Both the position numbers and the translations under genes were made by a program. Shown piece after piece: positions 11,104 to 24,649 of a DNA stretch of 64,000 bases (position 1 is its first letter; the number at the start of each line of letters is the position of its first letter). Below the pieces are notes generated by a model that saw nothing but the letters and a program-made list of their open reading frames with translations, was not told the DNA's origin and made no database searches. Where the stretch lies: assembly GCA_963169105.1 (NCBI GenBank), contig OY720632.1, forward strand, positions 60,359,136-60,423,135, read 5' to 3'. The DNA is from Ceriagrion tenellum. Taxonomy: Eukaryota > Arthropoda > Insecta > Odonata > Coenagrionidae.

Positions 11104-14100
11104 TTAATTAATAAGATAATTTCATATCCAAATAATAATACTTTGCATGTTCCAAATTCATAGAGTTCCTCGACCGGTTTAGACGCTAACTATGCTTGCA
11201 TCATTATCAAGAGTTGAATTCGCTCACCATCACCTTAGTAACATATCTCCTGGATAAACCAATAAAATATATCATCACTGTGTAGATATTAAATTAGGCT
11301 AATTTTTGATGGGAATGTTTATGAGAATAAGACACCAATTTAGTGTACATGGAATTTTTCACTTTTTAACAATTAGTATATCACTCAGCAGTTTTTAGCT
11401 TATTCATCAAACAACGAGCGGTATCATTACGCAATTACATCTTCAGTTGAAGCAGTAGCTCTTAACCTGAAGATATTTCTCCGTCATAAAACCGAGCATT
11501 TTTGAAAAAATCTGCGTGGATTTGTGATGCTATAGTTTCTTTCTTTACAAGAATGGTATATAGGGCCTTAAAAACGAAGTGAATACCTTTTTTTCTTCAT
11601 ATTGAAATAAGTACCTCTGTATGATCCCACGATTGATTAAAATTTGGTGTGTTCGGTACGATCCCACTCTTAAGTACGGAGTCATAACGAGTACTTAAAC
11701 TCACGGCATCAACACTAAAGCTGCAGAAAATTATGAAGCGTTCGATCACTCCAAATTTATTGTTTCAAAATGAACAATGTTAAATATTTCCGCAAGATAA
11801 CGCCGGAGACAGTGTCGTATGGAAAATGCTTTATGTTTACCGAAACTCAATGAATAAACACTAAATGATCATACGGAAAATTTGAATCTTGCTCATAGTT
11901 ATTACCACTTGTTATGAAATCAATCAGTCGAAGAATCGGTTGCACACCTGATGACTCCTTTTTTAATGTTCAGAGGAGTGTCTTAAGATAATGTGTTGAA
12001 CATCGCCCGTCTTCTTTTAACCTCGGTTAAACAAATTAAACTCTCCTATCGATTTTCACCTCACATTTTTGCGTTACTCATTTGCCTCTAGGGAAAGGGC
12101 CTAACACGTGAACTTGATCATATTACAGTATCCTCATATGAGCATATCCCAGTATCTCATAATTCGACCTCTGGGTGACGTATCAATTCATTGTTCCAGA
12201 AATGTTTTAATTTGAGGTAATTATTTCGGTGCTTAAAAGGTCTGAAAAGTTTAGGTAAAACCGGTTTCGGCATTATTTATTCAGAAATGTCGTCCTCATA
12301 ACCATCTTCCCACCTTCGTCGCTGGCCGCATTAGCATTCATCCACCCGAATGTGGTGCACCCAAGAGCAAGCACATTCCAAAGTCGAGAAGTCCAAGCAA
12401 CTTCTAACTTTCAATCCCAAGTAATAAAACATAAATAAGGCTGAAACAGGGCTCCAAAAAACTTTGAAAATCACGACTACGATCTCCGTGGGAGATTAGA
12501 ATCATGTGATCCTTACTGTTTAATTGGTAACCCATAAGTAGAGTGTTTTTGTAAGTAGTTATGAACCAAATTTTATCGCAGGTTTTATGTACACAATGCC
12601 TTTATGCGAGAGGCAGCGGAAAAAAAACATTATTGTGACTTGTGCGTTTAAACAGTCTGCTTACTATTTGACACTCGCATACATTCAGCGTTTCAACGTC
12701 TTACCACAATCCACGTGATTAGTCGTTGCATGAGGATGAGACTCAGACGCTAAAACGCGTCGCTTATCTATCATGAGTAAACATATTTAATGCAGGAATC
12801 GTTATCGATCATTTTGGAATTACCGTAGCCCGATTTATCATTCAAACTCGTTTAGACTCCTGTAGAGAATTTAATAATTTTGTTAATGCCGCCGAAGTTG
12901 AATTTCATTTGATTTGCTTGGACTAAGTTGGCTTACCTACCTCATAAACTACAAACGGTTCTCATTTAGTTTGTATCTTCACATAAGCTGTAAATCTCCT
13001 TAATGGCCAAGTTTTTAATTACCTGTGGTTTAACAATCTTCAAAGGAAGTGGGAGATTTCATTTTAAATGTATTCGGCTTTTAGCTTTCGGTATTATTAG
13101 ACTTTAAAGTTGGCTTTTCCGTCGTAGATCTCTGCATGACATCATGACTGAACATTTTAGATTTTTAGGTATCGATAGGGATTCCTCTCCGTTTAATGAG
13201 ACGGCAGTCGGAGCATTTTGAGCCTGCAATGGTTAATGAACTTTGTATCTCCATTATGAAACGATTAGACGGTGGTATGGTGTCTGTTGGATAATGCTTC
13301 AACTAAGTTGCCAGTTGATGACGTCTCGGTCCATTACCTCACAATATCTCCTCCAGTCAGTCATAATTTTCATTTTCTGGGAGCGTATAAAGTACACCAT
13401 CCCTGATTGACGCTGCAAGGGAATTTGTCAGGAAGTAATTCCTAATGAGGCCAGTGTAACACCAGTGATTTCTCACGAAGCTGACGTAGTAGTAGAGATT
13501 GTTGTCGAGGATCTGGGCCGGTATCCACGTGGTGTGTCAAGGGGGCTATCTCGTTGTTTGATGCGTTAATTAGATGTGATCAAATTCATAAATTTTGTGA
13601 TAACTATGAGTGCCGTTGATGATAGTGCTTGGTTATATTTTTCTAAAATATTTATGATTCGGAGATTATCCTAAAAATATCTACAAAATATTTTATTTTA
13701 TATTTTGAATGCCACATTATCATTGAAGTTTTTCCACTTTCGACGAGTTTCAAAGCTTGTCATATTTTCTAGCAAAGTGGTAAAATGAGTTTTGTCAGCA
13801 GAATACCTGTGGTTCCTTCAAAGAAAATGTCAGTGACGCATTTGTGCGACGGTATTCAGGAAATTCGTCATATTTTGTGATAGAGTTAAATTTAATGTAT
13901 TTAGTGGTTTTTGGCGACATGATTATATTTTCTGTAATTGATAAGTTTCCGATTTGAAGAAGTTATTTTGTCAGGCTTATGGACAGGTTTCATCTGACAG
14001 ACGTCTTCTGACCGCATTAGTTCTCTTTAAGGGGAGACAAATCACGATAACTGATTAGGGAAGAACATGTTGACATGCTTTCATTTTGATTGAGAAATTC

Positions 14101-14269
14101 TGATTTTGGATAACTACGAAAGTATTGCACCCGTCTTGACGTTGATCATTGTATACCGCGCTATTTGGGTTGCTGATATTCATTTAATTAAGAATTACAA
14201 ATTTGACGTAAATTAAGGCTCGTCTGGAAAAATGTATAATATAAAACAGTCGGACGTGATTAAAATGTG
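11104..14269. other. Gene-free AT-rich region
   Basis: No coding exon, RNA gene or strong repeat was recognised on either strand. Only short unrelated open frames are present. Confidence 0.4.
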
Positions 14270-15090
14270 AATTAATAATAATAATAATAAACTCGTTTAT
14301 TGTTCTAGGAGTGAACTCCTTTGGAACATAGTAATGAAATACAGTGGTGTGCAAGACAATTAATATGTGAATAAGCCAATCAGGAAACAAAGAAGGGAAG
14401 TTATCGTATAAATTGCTAACAATAGACATATACAACATTATCATTTAGCAATGTAGAAAAAGAACTGAATTTCTTCTTCTAACAAAAAAACGAACATTAA
14501 ACATATCAATAAACAAATAACACAACTTTTAAAAAGAAAATTTAGCTTAACAAATGAAAAGAAAAAAAGGAACTGAATTGCTTCTTCTTACGCAACAATG
14601 GACATTAATCACATCAATGAACTGATAAATGAGTTACATTGTCAGCATTCATGGTCAGCATTCCAGAAAGTAAGTGTGTGATAATCTTTCTCTTAAATAT
14701 TACCAGTGATGCACTGTCTTTTACCAGTTTAGGCAAGTCATTCCACAGCTTTGAGGCAACAACTGTAAACGATTTCTGGACTGTAGCTGTCCGGAACTGG
14801 GGGGGATACAAAAAACAGGGGTCTTGTCTAGTAACAACATTAGTGTATTTACTACTTGGGAGAAAAAGATCCATTATGTACTGAGGGCTCCCATATTTGA
14901 GGAGGTTGAACATGAAGCAGGCCATGTTATATTTTCTTCTTGATTTAAGATCAAGCCAGCAATTACACATAGTTTATGTTGCCTTAACTCCCCTCTAACA
15001 TGTAAATGTTCCCCTCTTACATTTGTGCAGGAGGTCTCTTTAGTTTTCGACGTTAAAACCCATGATTGAACCAATAATTGTACAAAAGAG
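14270..15090 (-). mobile_element. LINE 3' end (reverse-transcriptase C-terminus plus 3' UTR)
   Basis: The minus-strand frame 14970-14614 encodes a peptide with NVVTRQDPCFLYPPQFRTAT and FTVVASKLWNDLPKLVKDSA. This is the classic pattern of the C-terminal end of CR1/Jockey-type LINE ORF2 (R-T-...-F-...-LWN-LP-...-F+). A frame change occurs just upstream, at about 14960-15060. Downstream on the same strand a 3' UTR of about 330 bp ends in an ATT/TTA microsatellite at about 14276-14290, as is usual for this group. Two diverged copies of a segment of about 60 bp lie 109 bp apart within the UTR (14460 and 14569). It is 5'-truncated and dead. Confidence 0.75.
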
Positions 15091-17761
15091 AAGGTATTGG
15101 GAGGGCACAGAAGTTCTATAGAAATTGTAGTACTCTTGATGCATCCTTAAATTTTATTGGCATTTTCTTGACGGTGAATCAAATATTGACGCTAACTAAG
15201 AGAATTAATTGGCCACTCGGGGAGGCGCCCTGCACGATTTTCTCTTTTTTACTCCTCTTGTTTTGTCTCCATGCCACTAAGTGGGAACAATAATCACTGA
15301 TTTTGTTGCCTGCACTCAATGTTATCGTGATTACTTTCTGACGACGTAAAAACGACTTCCGGAAAAAAATAATACGACCACTGTGCGAACCATTCTTCCA
15401 CGGAACCCTAAAGTCAGGCGGATCGGAAAAGCAAGTAGACTACATTCTTGGAAATCAAGAAAGAAATCGATCAAGTTCCTTTAGGCAAACTAACATTCAA
15501 ACTGCAGTCATATTGAGTAAATGGTAAAATGGTGAATTTAATGCGTGTCTTGCTGACTGATCTCAAATCAAAAGTTGCCATTTACGGAATTAATTCCAAC
15601 GTGATAAGGATGACATCCGTTTTTCCACAAGGAAGCGAGGTAAGGCCACAATTATTCCCTATTTATGGAGAAGATAATAGCGGATGATTTTCTTGAAACA
15701 GCAGATTATTGGTGAAGACGCGGTAATTGAGCTTAATTTTACACAAAAGGGGAATTTAAGGCACTTTAATTGAATCCTAACAGTGCTAATTATGGTTGCC
15801 TGGAGTAGGGCTAGAACACCATCTTAAAGAATACACTTTCATGTACTAATTACTTAAGGAATCACATTGTCATTTTCACGTTATGGCGGGGGAGGAAATA
15901 AACATTAAGAAGATGAAGTCGGGAGCCAGGGCAGTGAAGTGTGAGTTCATAAAGCTGAGATAGACATCCGGATACCTGGATATTACCGTGACTGTTGGCC
16001 TATCGAGGGGAAAAACCTCAAAACATTTCCGGTACTCAATTGAAGAAACTAGGATTCATGGGCGACATAGCTGGAGATTTTGATCGTGAATGAAATATGA
16101 AACTGATGTCAACTCATAATTTTAGGATCTGATAAGTTTCAAGCAATCATATTCATTATCTTACTTAATTTCAAAGCTAACTCGTCTAAAAACATTGATT
16201 TAAAGAAGATCTTCTTGTCCTTAGACCAGCAGGTTACTTGCTGCGATTCCGTTTAAGATTGTCCACGTGGACTAATAGAACTTTGTTCGTTTTATTGCTT
16301 TACACCTTTCCAGGAATTACTGGAAGGAAATGGAAAATATATTCGTAAATGGCCGACTTATTTGAATAGATGTTAGAAAGTAAATGATATAGAATTATTA
16401 AAAGACCAGAATAATTGTTATAAAATGACTCCTAGCATATTAAAAAAAATATATCTTGAAAAATCGTAACTACGCAATTTTAAAAGTTTGTATGGATTAC
16501 TGCCGAGTGTGTCTGTTTCTGATTGGCATCGGTGACCGTCATTTTTTTCCTCTTCTTATTAAATAGCGAGGATATATACCTACCGTTTTCGTGAGGTTAT
16601 TGGTTTCATTAATTTTATTGGGTCTGAGCAATTGAGTGAGTTTCCAACATTCTCTACCAAATTCGTTATATACCCAGTTTCGAGCTTGATGAGCCGATTT
16701 GAAACCTTCTCTCAGTTCACTTTTAAAAAATGTTGGAAACGAAAGTTTTGAGAGAAATTTCTGAAAAAGCGTGTGGAATCTATTCTGATATTCCATGAAG
16801 GCGGTACTCACCGTGCGTAAAACTGTGCTCAAGAAAGCGTTGATATTTAGCGTTTCGGCGTGAACCCTTAGCGATGACCAGTTGTGTTTATTAGCGAGTG
16901 CGTGAAAGTGGAACCTTCCTCTTTTCGTGCGGCTATAGTAATTGTTTGATGCCCACAGAAGATTTTAGGTGAAAGTTTTTGGAAACAGAAATCGGGGGCA
17001 ATAATTCATGGCCTGCTCCTACAACTCATGTTTAACCGTATCAAGGAAATTACGACGCTTTAGGAAAACGAGAGTAAATGCTGGCCTGAAAGAGTAAAAT
17101 ATGCCCTCGTGCTCTGCATCGTGCCTATGCACCTTCTTAACTATCCTATTTTCTTGTGTAGTCAGCGTAAAATAATTGATTTACTTTTTTATGCTGACCC
17201 AACTTAGATATTAAAGGGTGAACGATAAAGAATCAAACAAAAAAAATCCAAATAATATGTATTTTAGTCAAAGCTGGTTACATACATTGCGTAATTATTT
17301 AATTGTAATTACGTCTGTTATTTTTTAATGAGATGTTTGTAAAAGTTCTGTCAATCTTGTCAAAAATGAAAATCATTTAGAATTTTTTTCTATGTCATAC
17401 ATATTCGGTTAAGGGAGTATTTTTATAGTAGCCACCGTAAACATTCGTGCTGCAAAATGTCCTCTTATTCCTACCATAATTTGTTGGAACTTGGAACTTC
17501 AATCCCTTAATCACCGCACCACTATCTTCTTTGTTTGTATTATCATGTAGAAATATAAGTTCACTCAGTATTCTCCTCTCACACCATTTTTAGCTATTAA
17601 ACACCACCTATAGGTTTGAATATTTTACGCTAGTGTCAAGGATAGGAAATGAAATGATTTGGAACAGTAAATATACCTTATTAACCTTTTTCTCTGAATC
17701 GTTTCGTTATACTTTTTTGCATAAGATTTACAAATTATAAAAGAGTAGTCCACTTCTCCAA
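15091..17761. other. Gene-free region
   Basis: No recognisable gene. A 97-codon minus-strand open frame at 16539-16832 has no known domain, and its flanks are AT-rich, so it is not called. Confidence 0.35.
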
Positions 17762-17972
17762 GTATACTAATGTTTCATAATGAATAAAAGTAAAGGCAAT
17801 TTTCCGCTTAGATAAATTTTTATTCGATATATATAGGTACATGGAATAAAAAAAAACAATATATACACGGAATAAAAACTTATCTAAATGGAAAATTTTC
17901 TTTGCTTTAATTCATTATGATGAATTCTTTCCACCACATCACGCCTGATCCTCTCTTTTTGTATACTAATGT
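17762..17972. mobile_element. Small foldback element with 12 bp flanking direct repeat
   Basis: Two arms of about 50 bp (17774-17825 and 17874-17932) are imperfect reverse complements, each ending TCATAATGAAT at the outer side, around an A/T-rich spacer. The word GTATACTAATGT lies at 17762-17773 and again at 17961-17972, bracketing the segment like a target-site duplication. There is no coding capacity. Its architecture parallels the foldback at 8.8-9.2 kb but the sequence is different. Confidence 0.55.
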
Positions 17973-20779
17973 AATATTTTAACACATATTTATTCCTGTA
18001 ATGCTTCGATACCAATTCGCTATAGAAAACCTTGCTGTATACATGCAAGCATGGTAACATACAAAATGTGGTAAACGAAGGCCATTTTACAGTTAGAAAT
18101 AATGCCCAAATGTTTTATATATCTTTTTCTCTCAATTTATTGTTCTTTCAATGAGGAAGAGAGCGTTAGCACATTCTTTCCCCTTGAATAGGTCATGAGA
18201 GTTTTATCCCTCTGACACTGTCCAAGACCTTTTACCTATTGTTCACTCGCTCACCTGGGAGATTGACTGCGTCTTTACGCATAGAAGTTGCCTCTACAGC
18301 GGTCGTCCAATAAAACGTATGGAAGCAGCGATGCTGGACTTGTAGATACATATATAATCATGAACTTCTATTTCATTAAGGGTTGACAGCAGTCGTAATC
18401 GGCATACTGCCAACTATGGCTCGCTCCTGCACGGGGACTGAGGATGATATAAATTGTAAGATATGTAAATTTCAACAAAGAGCTAAAAGCCGAGTTTTCT
18501 CCCCCAGTCGCTCATCAAGTCATTGTATGAATTAGTTCTTCGGCACTTTGAAACAATACTGCTGCCGCAACCAAAAATAAGATAATTTTTTTAACAACTC
18601 CGGTAACCTAGTTAGTCAAATTTCATATTGTTCCTTTTACTCCTAATTTTCCAATAGATGGAAACACACTCTGTGGTGGTCAGTTAAGGTGGTTGTTGTC
18701 TTTTTCCTCATACTTGACGCTTTCCACGCCAAATCTCCCGTCCCAGATCGCGAAAGTGAAACAGTTTGGAATGAACAAATCAAGTTCGTGCGCAACGGTA
18801 AATTATCCTTGGAGGCAGGCAACCGTTGCTGCGCTTGATAAATCTGTTTGTATGAACGCCAGGAAAAGTTAAGAATGAGATGTCATCGTCGAGGTAAAAA
18901 AAATTACGCCTATCTTGTAAATGTACTATGTTCTTGGATTAAACCAGCCAATAATCTTGAAAATTATTGTTGGGTAACATTCAGTTCAATCAGTATAATT
19001 TTAAGTCAAAATTTCACCAATGCCAAAAGTTCTTTCAATCTTTGATGTTCGAGCCAATAAGGTAGAAAAATCAACTTTCGACGCAATAAAATTATTATTA
19101 TTTTTATTATTTAAGTGAGCATTCCGATACTAATATATTTACACACAGTATGACATCGTATATCATTCGCGTGTCATGACTATCACTTTCACGAAAATAG
19201 GTCTAACGATCGAAGCCGTTGTGTACTTTTAGTATCGTATTTCACTCATTCAAGCTAGCTTGACGATATGTTTTTTCAATCTTATTCGTAAGCTACTACG
19301 AAATAACAGACAGCACTAAACGTAGCTCTTCCATAATCAATATGAGCGATACTAAGCAGTAAATGTTTAGAATTGTGCACCCAGGAAGGCGGATGAAAGA
19401 CCTTTTCAAGGTAGGCTGTGGCCTGTTAAAAATGGACCGAATGTTAGAGTAAATATCTTCCTCGTAACTAACGTTTATTTTTTGCCATTGAAGAAGTCTA
19501 CAGCGTTTAGTCTTAATTATTTCGCTTCAGTAAATTTATTTTAAGGGGTTTAGGCTACCTAGAGAAAATTGACCTCTTTTATGTTGGGATTTCGGACGAT
19601 CATGTTCCAAAATATCATTTAAGTGATGATCAGTTGTCAGAATGCCTACTGCAGTCTCTTTGAATCGTTAAATTGAGTACAAAATTCGTTGCGTAGAAAA
19701 TACGAATTCTTTCAATGTAAGCAGGATTCGAAGACATTTTAAAAGTTATCTTGAAATGCTGTTTGTGGAGGGTTGGTCTTCAATAAAACGACGTTACAAG
19801 TCTCTTGCTAACATCTCAAGATGTGTTTTCGCTTCATCAGGGCTACAATAACCATTATTTGTAAGATACATAATAGCTTATTATTAACCCATGAGAAATT
19901 AGAAACTACCGGAAAAATGTAATTATAACTTAAGATAAAAAAATGTATGTGAATGCACAAATTTTGAAAATGATTAACAATGAACATGCTTGCATATTTT
20001 AGCTTTATTCTCTGCATATATTCTTTATTCTCACCTTATTTTTATCATATTTGTGGTCTCTAAAGTTTCAGCTAAAATTTCAATCAAATCGTTTCTTTCT
20101 GTTAGTTGAGATTTACAGCTTGGAACGGACAAGAACAATACTACGAACAAAAAGCCAGGATGTAAACAATGATTGTGCTAGAAGATGAAAGAAGTATTCT
20201 TTGCTATATGAATCTGGATAGCTATTTAATATAGTTAAATTTTACTGATGTGAGTGGCAATCGGTTAAATTTGGGCTGAAAATAAAAGGTCGTGAAAGTA
20301 TGGTTATGGTCGCAATGAAACCTCTACATAATTGAGTGCGTGAACGTAGAAATGAAAGTTCTATCAAATGTATTTTATATCATCAATATCGGTTGACTCA
20401 ATGTGAATATGTATTTTCTTAACTAGACTTTTCTTAACGACAGAAGGTAATAATTTGAATTAATGGCAATTTTAAGAGCGGTGAGGACAGACGGGGGGCT
20501 TGTGAAACGGGAGACTTCCTTGATAAGAAAAGTTGTTGCTGTGTAGTATAAATTGGTTATCAGTTGTACGAGTTTAGTGCTTCCATGAAGTTGGCGTAAA
20601 TAATCAGCAAAAACGCGATGGCGGACTGAAGAAGATTTCCACGTACCGATTTCCCCAGAACTGATCGTGGAAGAGTAAAAAGCTCTTCACTGCTTCATTC
20701 TGGTCATAAAGTTTATAGGGGTTTCCGGCGTACGTTTTGCTATTCATCACATTTTCTTTATCCAGAAAAAAGGCATAAC
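17973..20779. other. Gene-free AT-rich region
   Basis: Nothing recognisable apart from a short ATT-rich simple repeat at about 19085-19115. Confidence 0.4.
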
Positions 20780-21260
20780 TCGTTGTAAGATAAAGCGTCG
20801 ATTACCTATCCGTATTTTGGTCCTTCCGGAACGTCAGCTAACCGAAAACAAATTCGTCCTAAGTTATGTCTCAAACCTTACACTTGAAAGAGGAAACGGA
20901 AAGTGTAAGGTTGCTTTTTCCCCCAACATTGCCACAGTCCTCCAACCGATGGATCGGGTGGTTAATGAAAGCTTCAAACGCTATGACGGAAAGGCGTAAC
21001 TACATATGGTTGTGGTCGGACAAGAAGAAGAAAAAAGTAATCCTCAAACTCTAAATAGGAATTGACATGAAGGACACCCAGGTAAATGGCAGCAGAAGAA
21101 AGAGCGACTATCAAAGAGACTGCTGAAAAAAAACTCAAAATAAGCTCTGTCCAACAGATGAGTCTGTTAGTATAGCTGAAGAACCACCAAACAGCCAATG
21201 TGTATCGGAAATGGTTGAGCTGATAATAGAATCTTCAGGATTTGATGCATGTGACCGAGA
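20780..21260 (+). mobile_element. Tigger/pogo-type (DDE_1) transposase remnant
   Basis: The + strand frame 20817-20999 contains CKVAFSPNIATVLQPMDRVV followed by NESFKRY. This matches the hallmark of jerky/Tigger transposases (V-x-F-x-PN-T-x-LQPMD-x-V). A second open segment to about 21255 (QCVSEMVELIIESSGFDACD) resembles the C-terminal region of the same family. Stops and frame changes lie between them, so it is a dead fragment. I could not define terminal inverted repeats. The similarity is clear in the QPMD motif and weaker elsewhere. Confidence 0.6.
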
Positions 21261-21599
21261 AAGTAATTAATGAGTGGCTCAAATGTATTGACGATGCACG
21301 GTTTTTTAATGCCTCATTGTTCATGAGACACTACATGGCGCTCACAATTTTTTCCCGCCAACGAACAGTCATCCGAAAAATCAGTTATCTTAGCACTCCC
21401 AATCCCGAATTATTTCCGATAATCGACGCTCATATGTACTTGCTGCTGGATTATAATTTAGAAAATGTACCTACTTGCCTAGTTTTAGGCTACTTTAACA
21501 GACGGTGGTTTTTTTTAAAGTTACACTCATCTTGTTCCTCTAATCTTGCGGCGCACGGTAGTCAGTGTGCCCTGAAAGTTGGTCACCACGAGAAATAGT

Positions 21600-23319
21600 G
21601 TGCCAATTGGAGTGAAAATGTTTTTGAGTATGCTAAAAACAAATCCGAAGCCAGAATTGTAAAAAATACTTTTTTGCAAAATAATTCGCAAATATATTTT
21701 TTCATTGAAAAAATAGAATGACCGTGATGAACTAGCTGTGCATGTGCTTTTGAGGATTAAGAAAACCAATCTCATGCGGAAAACTTTTGCCAATATTTTT
21801 TGCAATTTCTTTAATTATTATCAGCAATTATCATTTAGTTGCAATAAAAATAGTAATTCGTATGTTCAGTAATGTGTCAAAAATTAATGTATTGAAAAAG
21901 TCGCAAAAACGTTAACTATTTTAACTATTTAGTTTATTTCCTTTATACCTCACCAGTCTTTAAAAATGCTCATTATATTCTTCAGTTTATTATCTAAATA
22001 CCTCACAAGTTCGAAAAAAGCTCATTTTATTTTTAATTGTTACAATATTGAGATGTAAACCAAAAGTTTTCTAATAGTCTTATTACAGCTCATAACATTT
22101 CATGATTCTGACGTTTGAATTTCTATTTTTTTGATTCTTTTGGCAATTTTTACTATGTAGCTGTTCATTTTTATAATCCTTTCATTTAACTGTTCATGTT
22201 ATAAACGCACTACACCCGGCGCGCCGGAAGCATGGATATTACTAAGGAGAAGTTTCTTAGTGAGAAACGCTTGCGAATCCCGGTTTTTGGCGGAATATGA
22301 CCCATGATTGGTGTCTGTGGTGTGTTAATTGATATTTGTGAATTGTTTTAGGCGCATCCGTAAGTAAAAATTATCGTGACCACGCGACGGTTACTCTGAA
22401 TAGGTATACCTCTGTTCTTGGACTCGTGCTCTAACTGCCGAAAGAAACGAGCCGACTTTCATTTCAAAGCCAATGTGGCCCACGTTGCTTTTATATTTAC
22501 GTGGATCCTTTTCTGTGCTCATGAACATGAGATTTCTATATTTTATTCCATGTATTAAATGAGACAAACGATGATCCACGCTCTTCTCCACATTGATGGG
22601 AAAATTAACCATCGAAATAAAATTTTTCACTTCTTCGGTCTACCTGACTCTTCATTTCGTAAATATCACTGCCATGATTTATGTATGTCGAGATGGGGAG
22701 GAGGTGCATCGCAGTGGTATAAGAGAGACTGTCTGGGTTACATTAATGTTCCGAAGCACCATCGCAACCAGAGCATGACAGTACCTTACGCAGAACCATC
22801 TTCACTTCACGAGTGACGGCCGTTAGATTTTAATGAAGAAGGGAATCTTCGAATTGACAAAAAAGTTAAGGTATATTTCATCTAGAATCTCTCTTTGACT
22901 GACCATTTTGTCGTCCTCGTCTTCTAAACTTGTCTATTGAACCTGAGGAAAGCAAAGAATGCGTGATTTTTTAATTGTTGTGTTTAGTTTAGACCGCTCA
23001 AGTTTCAGCGGCTTCAGCATTTCTACCAACACGTTTAGTTTCGCATCGTGGAGAGAATGTATATACTAGGAAAGGAAAGTAGAATTAACGGAATGGGTGA
23101 GAAGGAAGTGTACTTACAGCAACTCGCAAAATTGAATAGAATTATATATAAATTTTATACTACGAGAAAGTACGATTGGCAAGCTGGAATTTTATAGAGC
23201 GTTCTATCTAAGACACTTGGTTTACTATTGAAAAAATTAAAATCCGTCCCCACCCTTTGAACTAAGATCACAGATATGTGAAGGAATAAAATCCAGGATT
23301 CGATTGAGTTAAATCTATG
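21600..23319. other. Gene-free region
   Basis: No supported gene. A weak direct duplication of about 60 bp occurs near 21940-22040. The open frames at 22391-22816 have no recognised domain. Confidence 0.35.
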
Positions 23320-23530
23320 AAGGCCTCTGTACACGGTACATTTTATTGTATATAGAAAGGAATGTATCGTAGAATGTACAAGAAACTGAAAGGACATAAA
23401 GCAGGCTCTATTTCCCGTTCAGTCATGTAGACAATCATACAATTTGGCGCTTTACACGATACAATTTTCTCCATGCAAGTGTTCATGCATTCGTTTATAT
23501 AATAAAATGTACCGTGTAAAGCGGCATTGA
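23320..23530. mobile_element. MITE-like inverted-repeat element
   Basis: Arms 23327-23367 and 23479-23522 are reverse complements sharing TACACGGTACATTTTATT and a further A/T-rich stretch, separated by about 110 bp. No coding capacity and no clear target duplication were seen. Short size and paired termini suggest a non-autonomous DNA transposon. Confidence 0.5.
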
Positions 23531-24041
23531 GAAGAAGTGAGGCATAGTATTTCTATAAAGATCGAGGACTACGCGAATACATCGAAACTATGACTTGCCA
23601 ATCCTTTATAGTCGTTAACACGACACCTCACCTTAGGATAATGCTATATCTTAGTTTACTCCTGGAAAATAGCTCTTTCATACCTGTTTCTTAACTCTAA
23701 TTTTATTTTTTTGTTCTTCCTCAGGCTTGTATCCATTGGTTTAAAGTTTCTTTCTCACTCACGGTTTCGTTACGCATTTTGGTGTGCGTACATTCACAAT
23801 TTTTCCCCTGGCATTTAACTATTCTACTCGTAAAGTTAGGTTTTGTTGAATGTCAGAGAATCTCATCCCGATTTTCTATACTTTCAGGGCCCTATTTTTT
23901 TATAGTATTTCTTCTTTCGCCTCAGCATACTGCATTTGCAATTAATCACCCATTTATATTATTATTGTCTCTTTGTCCTCACGCTCCCTTTTAAATTACA
24001 ATTTCTATTACTCCTTTCTCTTACCATTAATCTCATTCCCC

Positions 24042-24375
24042 CTTTCCATTAATTTTATTTCTTGGTACATTTATACACCATTCATCACATAAAATCTTGA
24101 AAAGAATCTAATTTTGGATAGGTGCTCTTATGAAAGAGCCATTTTTAAGTCATTAAATAGTCGCATTCATGTTGCAGTCAACGAAGTTAAAATAACACAT
24201 AAGCTCTTAGGTTGTTGAGGTGAAAATGAAACCTTGGGTTCAGAGCATGCATGCGACTATTTAATGACTTAGATATGGCTTTTTCATCAGAGCACCAATC
24301 CAAAATTAGATTCTTTTCAATATTTTAGGTGATTAATAGTATATAATTGTACCCAGAAATAAAATAAATGGAAAG
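24042..24375. mobile_element. Palindromic foldback/MITE with 130 bp arms
   Basis: The segments 24042-24171 and 24246-24375 are near reverse complements over their whole length. Shared blocks include GAAAAGAATCTAATTTTGGA and AAGTCATTAAATAGTCGCAT. The loop is about 75 bp. The flanks show no clear target-site duplication. No coding capacity. Confidence 0.7.
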
Positions 24376-24649
24376 ACTGCGGAATTTAAAACTGTGACTT
24401 TGGCGAAGCTACCCATTGTGGAGAAAATGTACTGCCGTGAGTGTTTCGGAATGAAAGTATCACTCGTCCATTGAGGTTACAAAGCACCGCATCTCAGCGC
24501 CCTACTCTGGGTCAGGTGCGAGTACCCCGAATACATTGGGATTCAAATACATTTCAATATGTATGATGTAAACAATGCACAAGTAGCGACCAGATTGTGA
24601 TGGTTGACGTAGAAGCACACTAGACTAATATCGAAGTGGTCTAGGCCTA

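Noticed and set aside
16539..16832. 97-codon minus-strand open frame
   Set aside because: No recognisable motif, no supporting splice sites and no repeat relationship seen.
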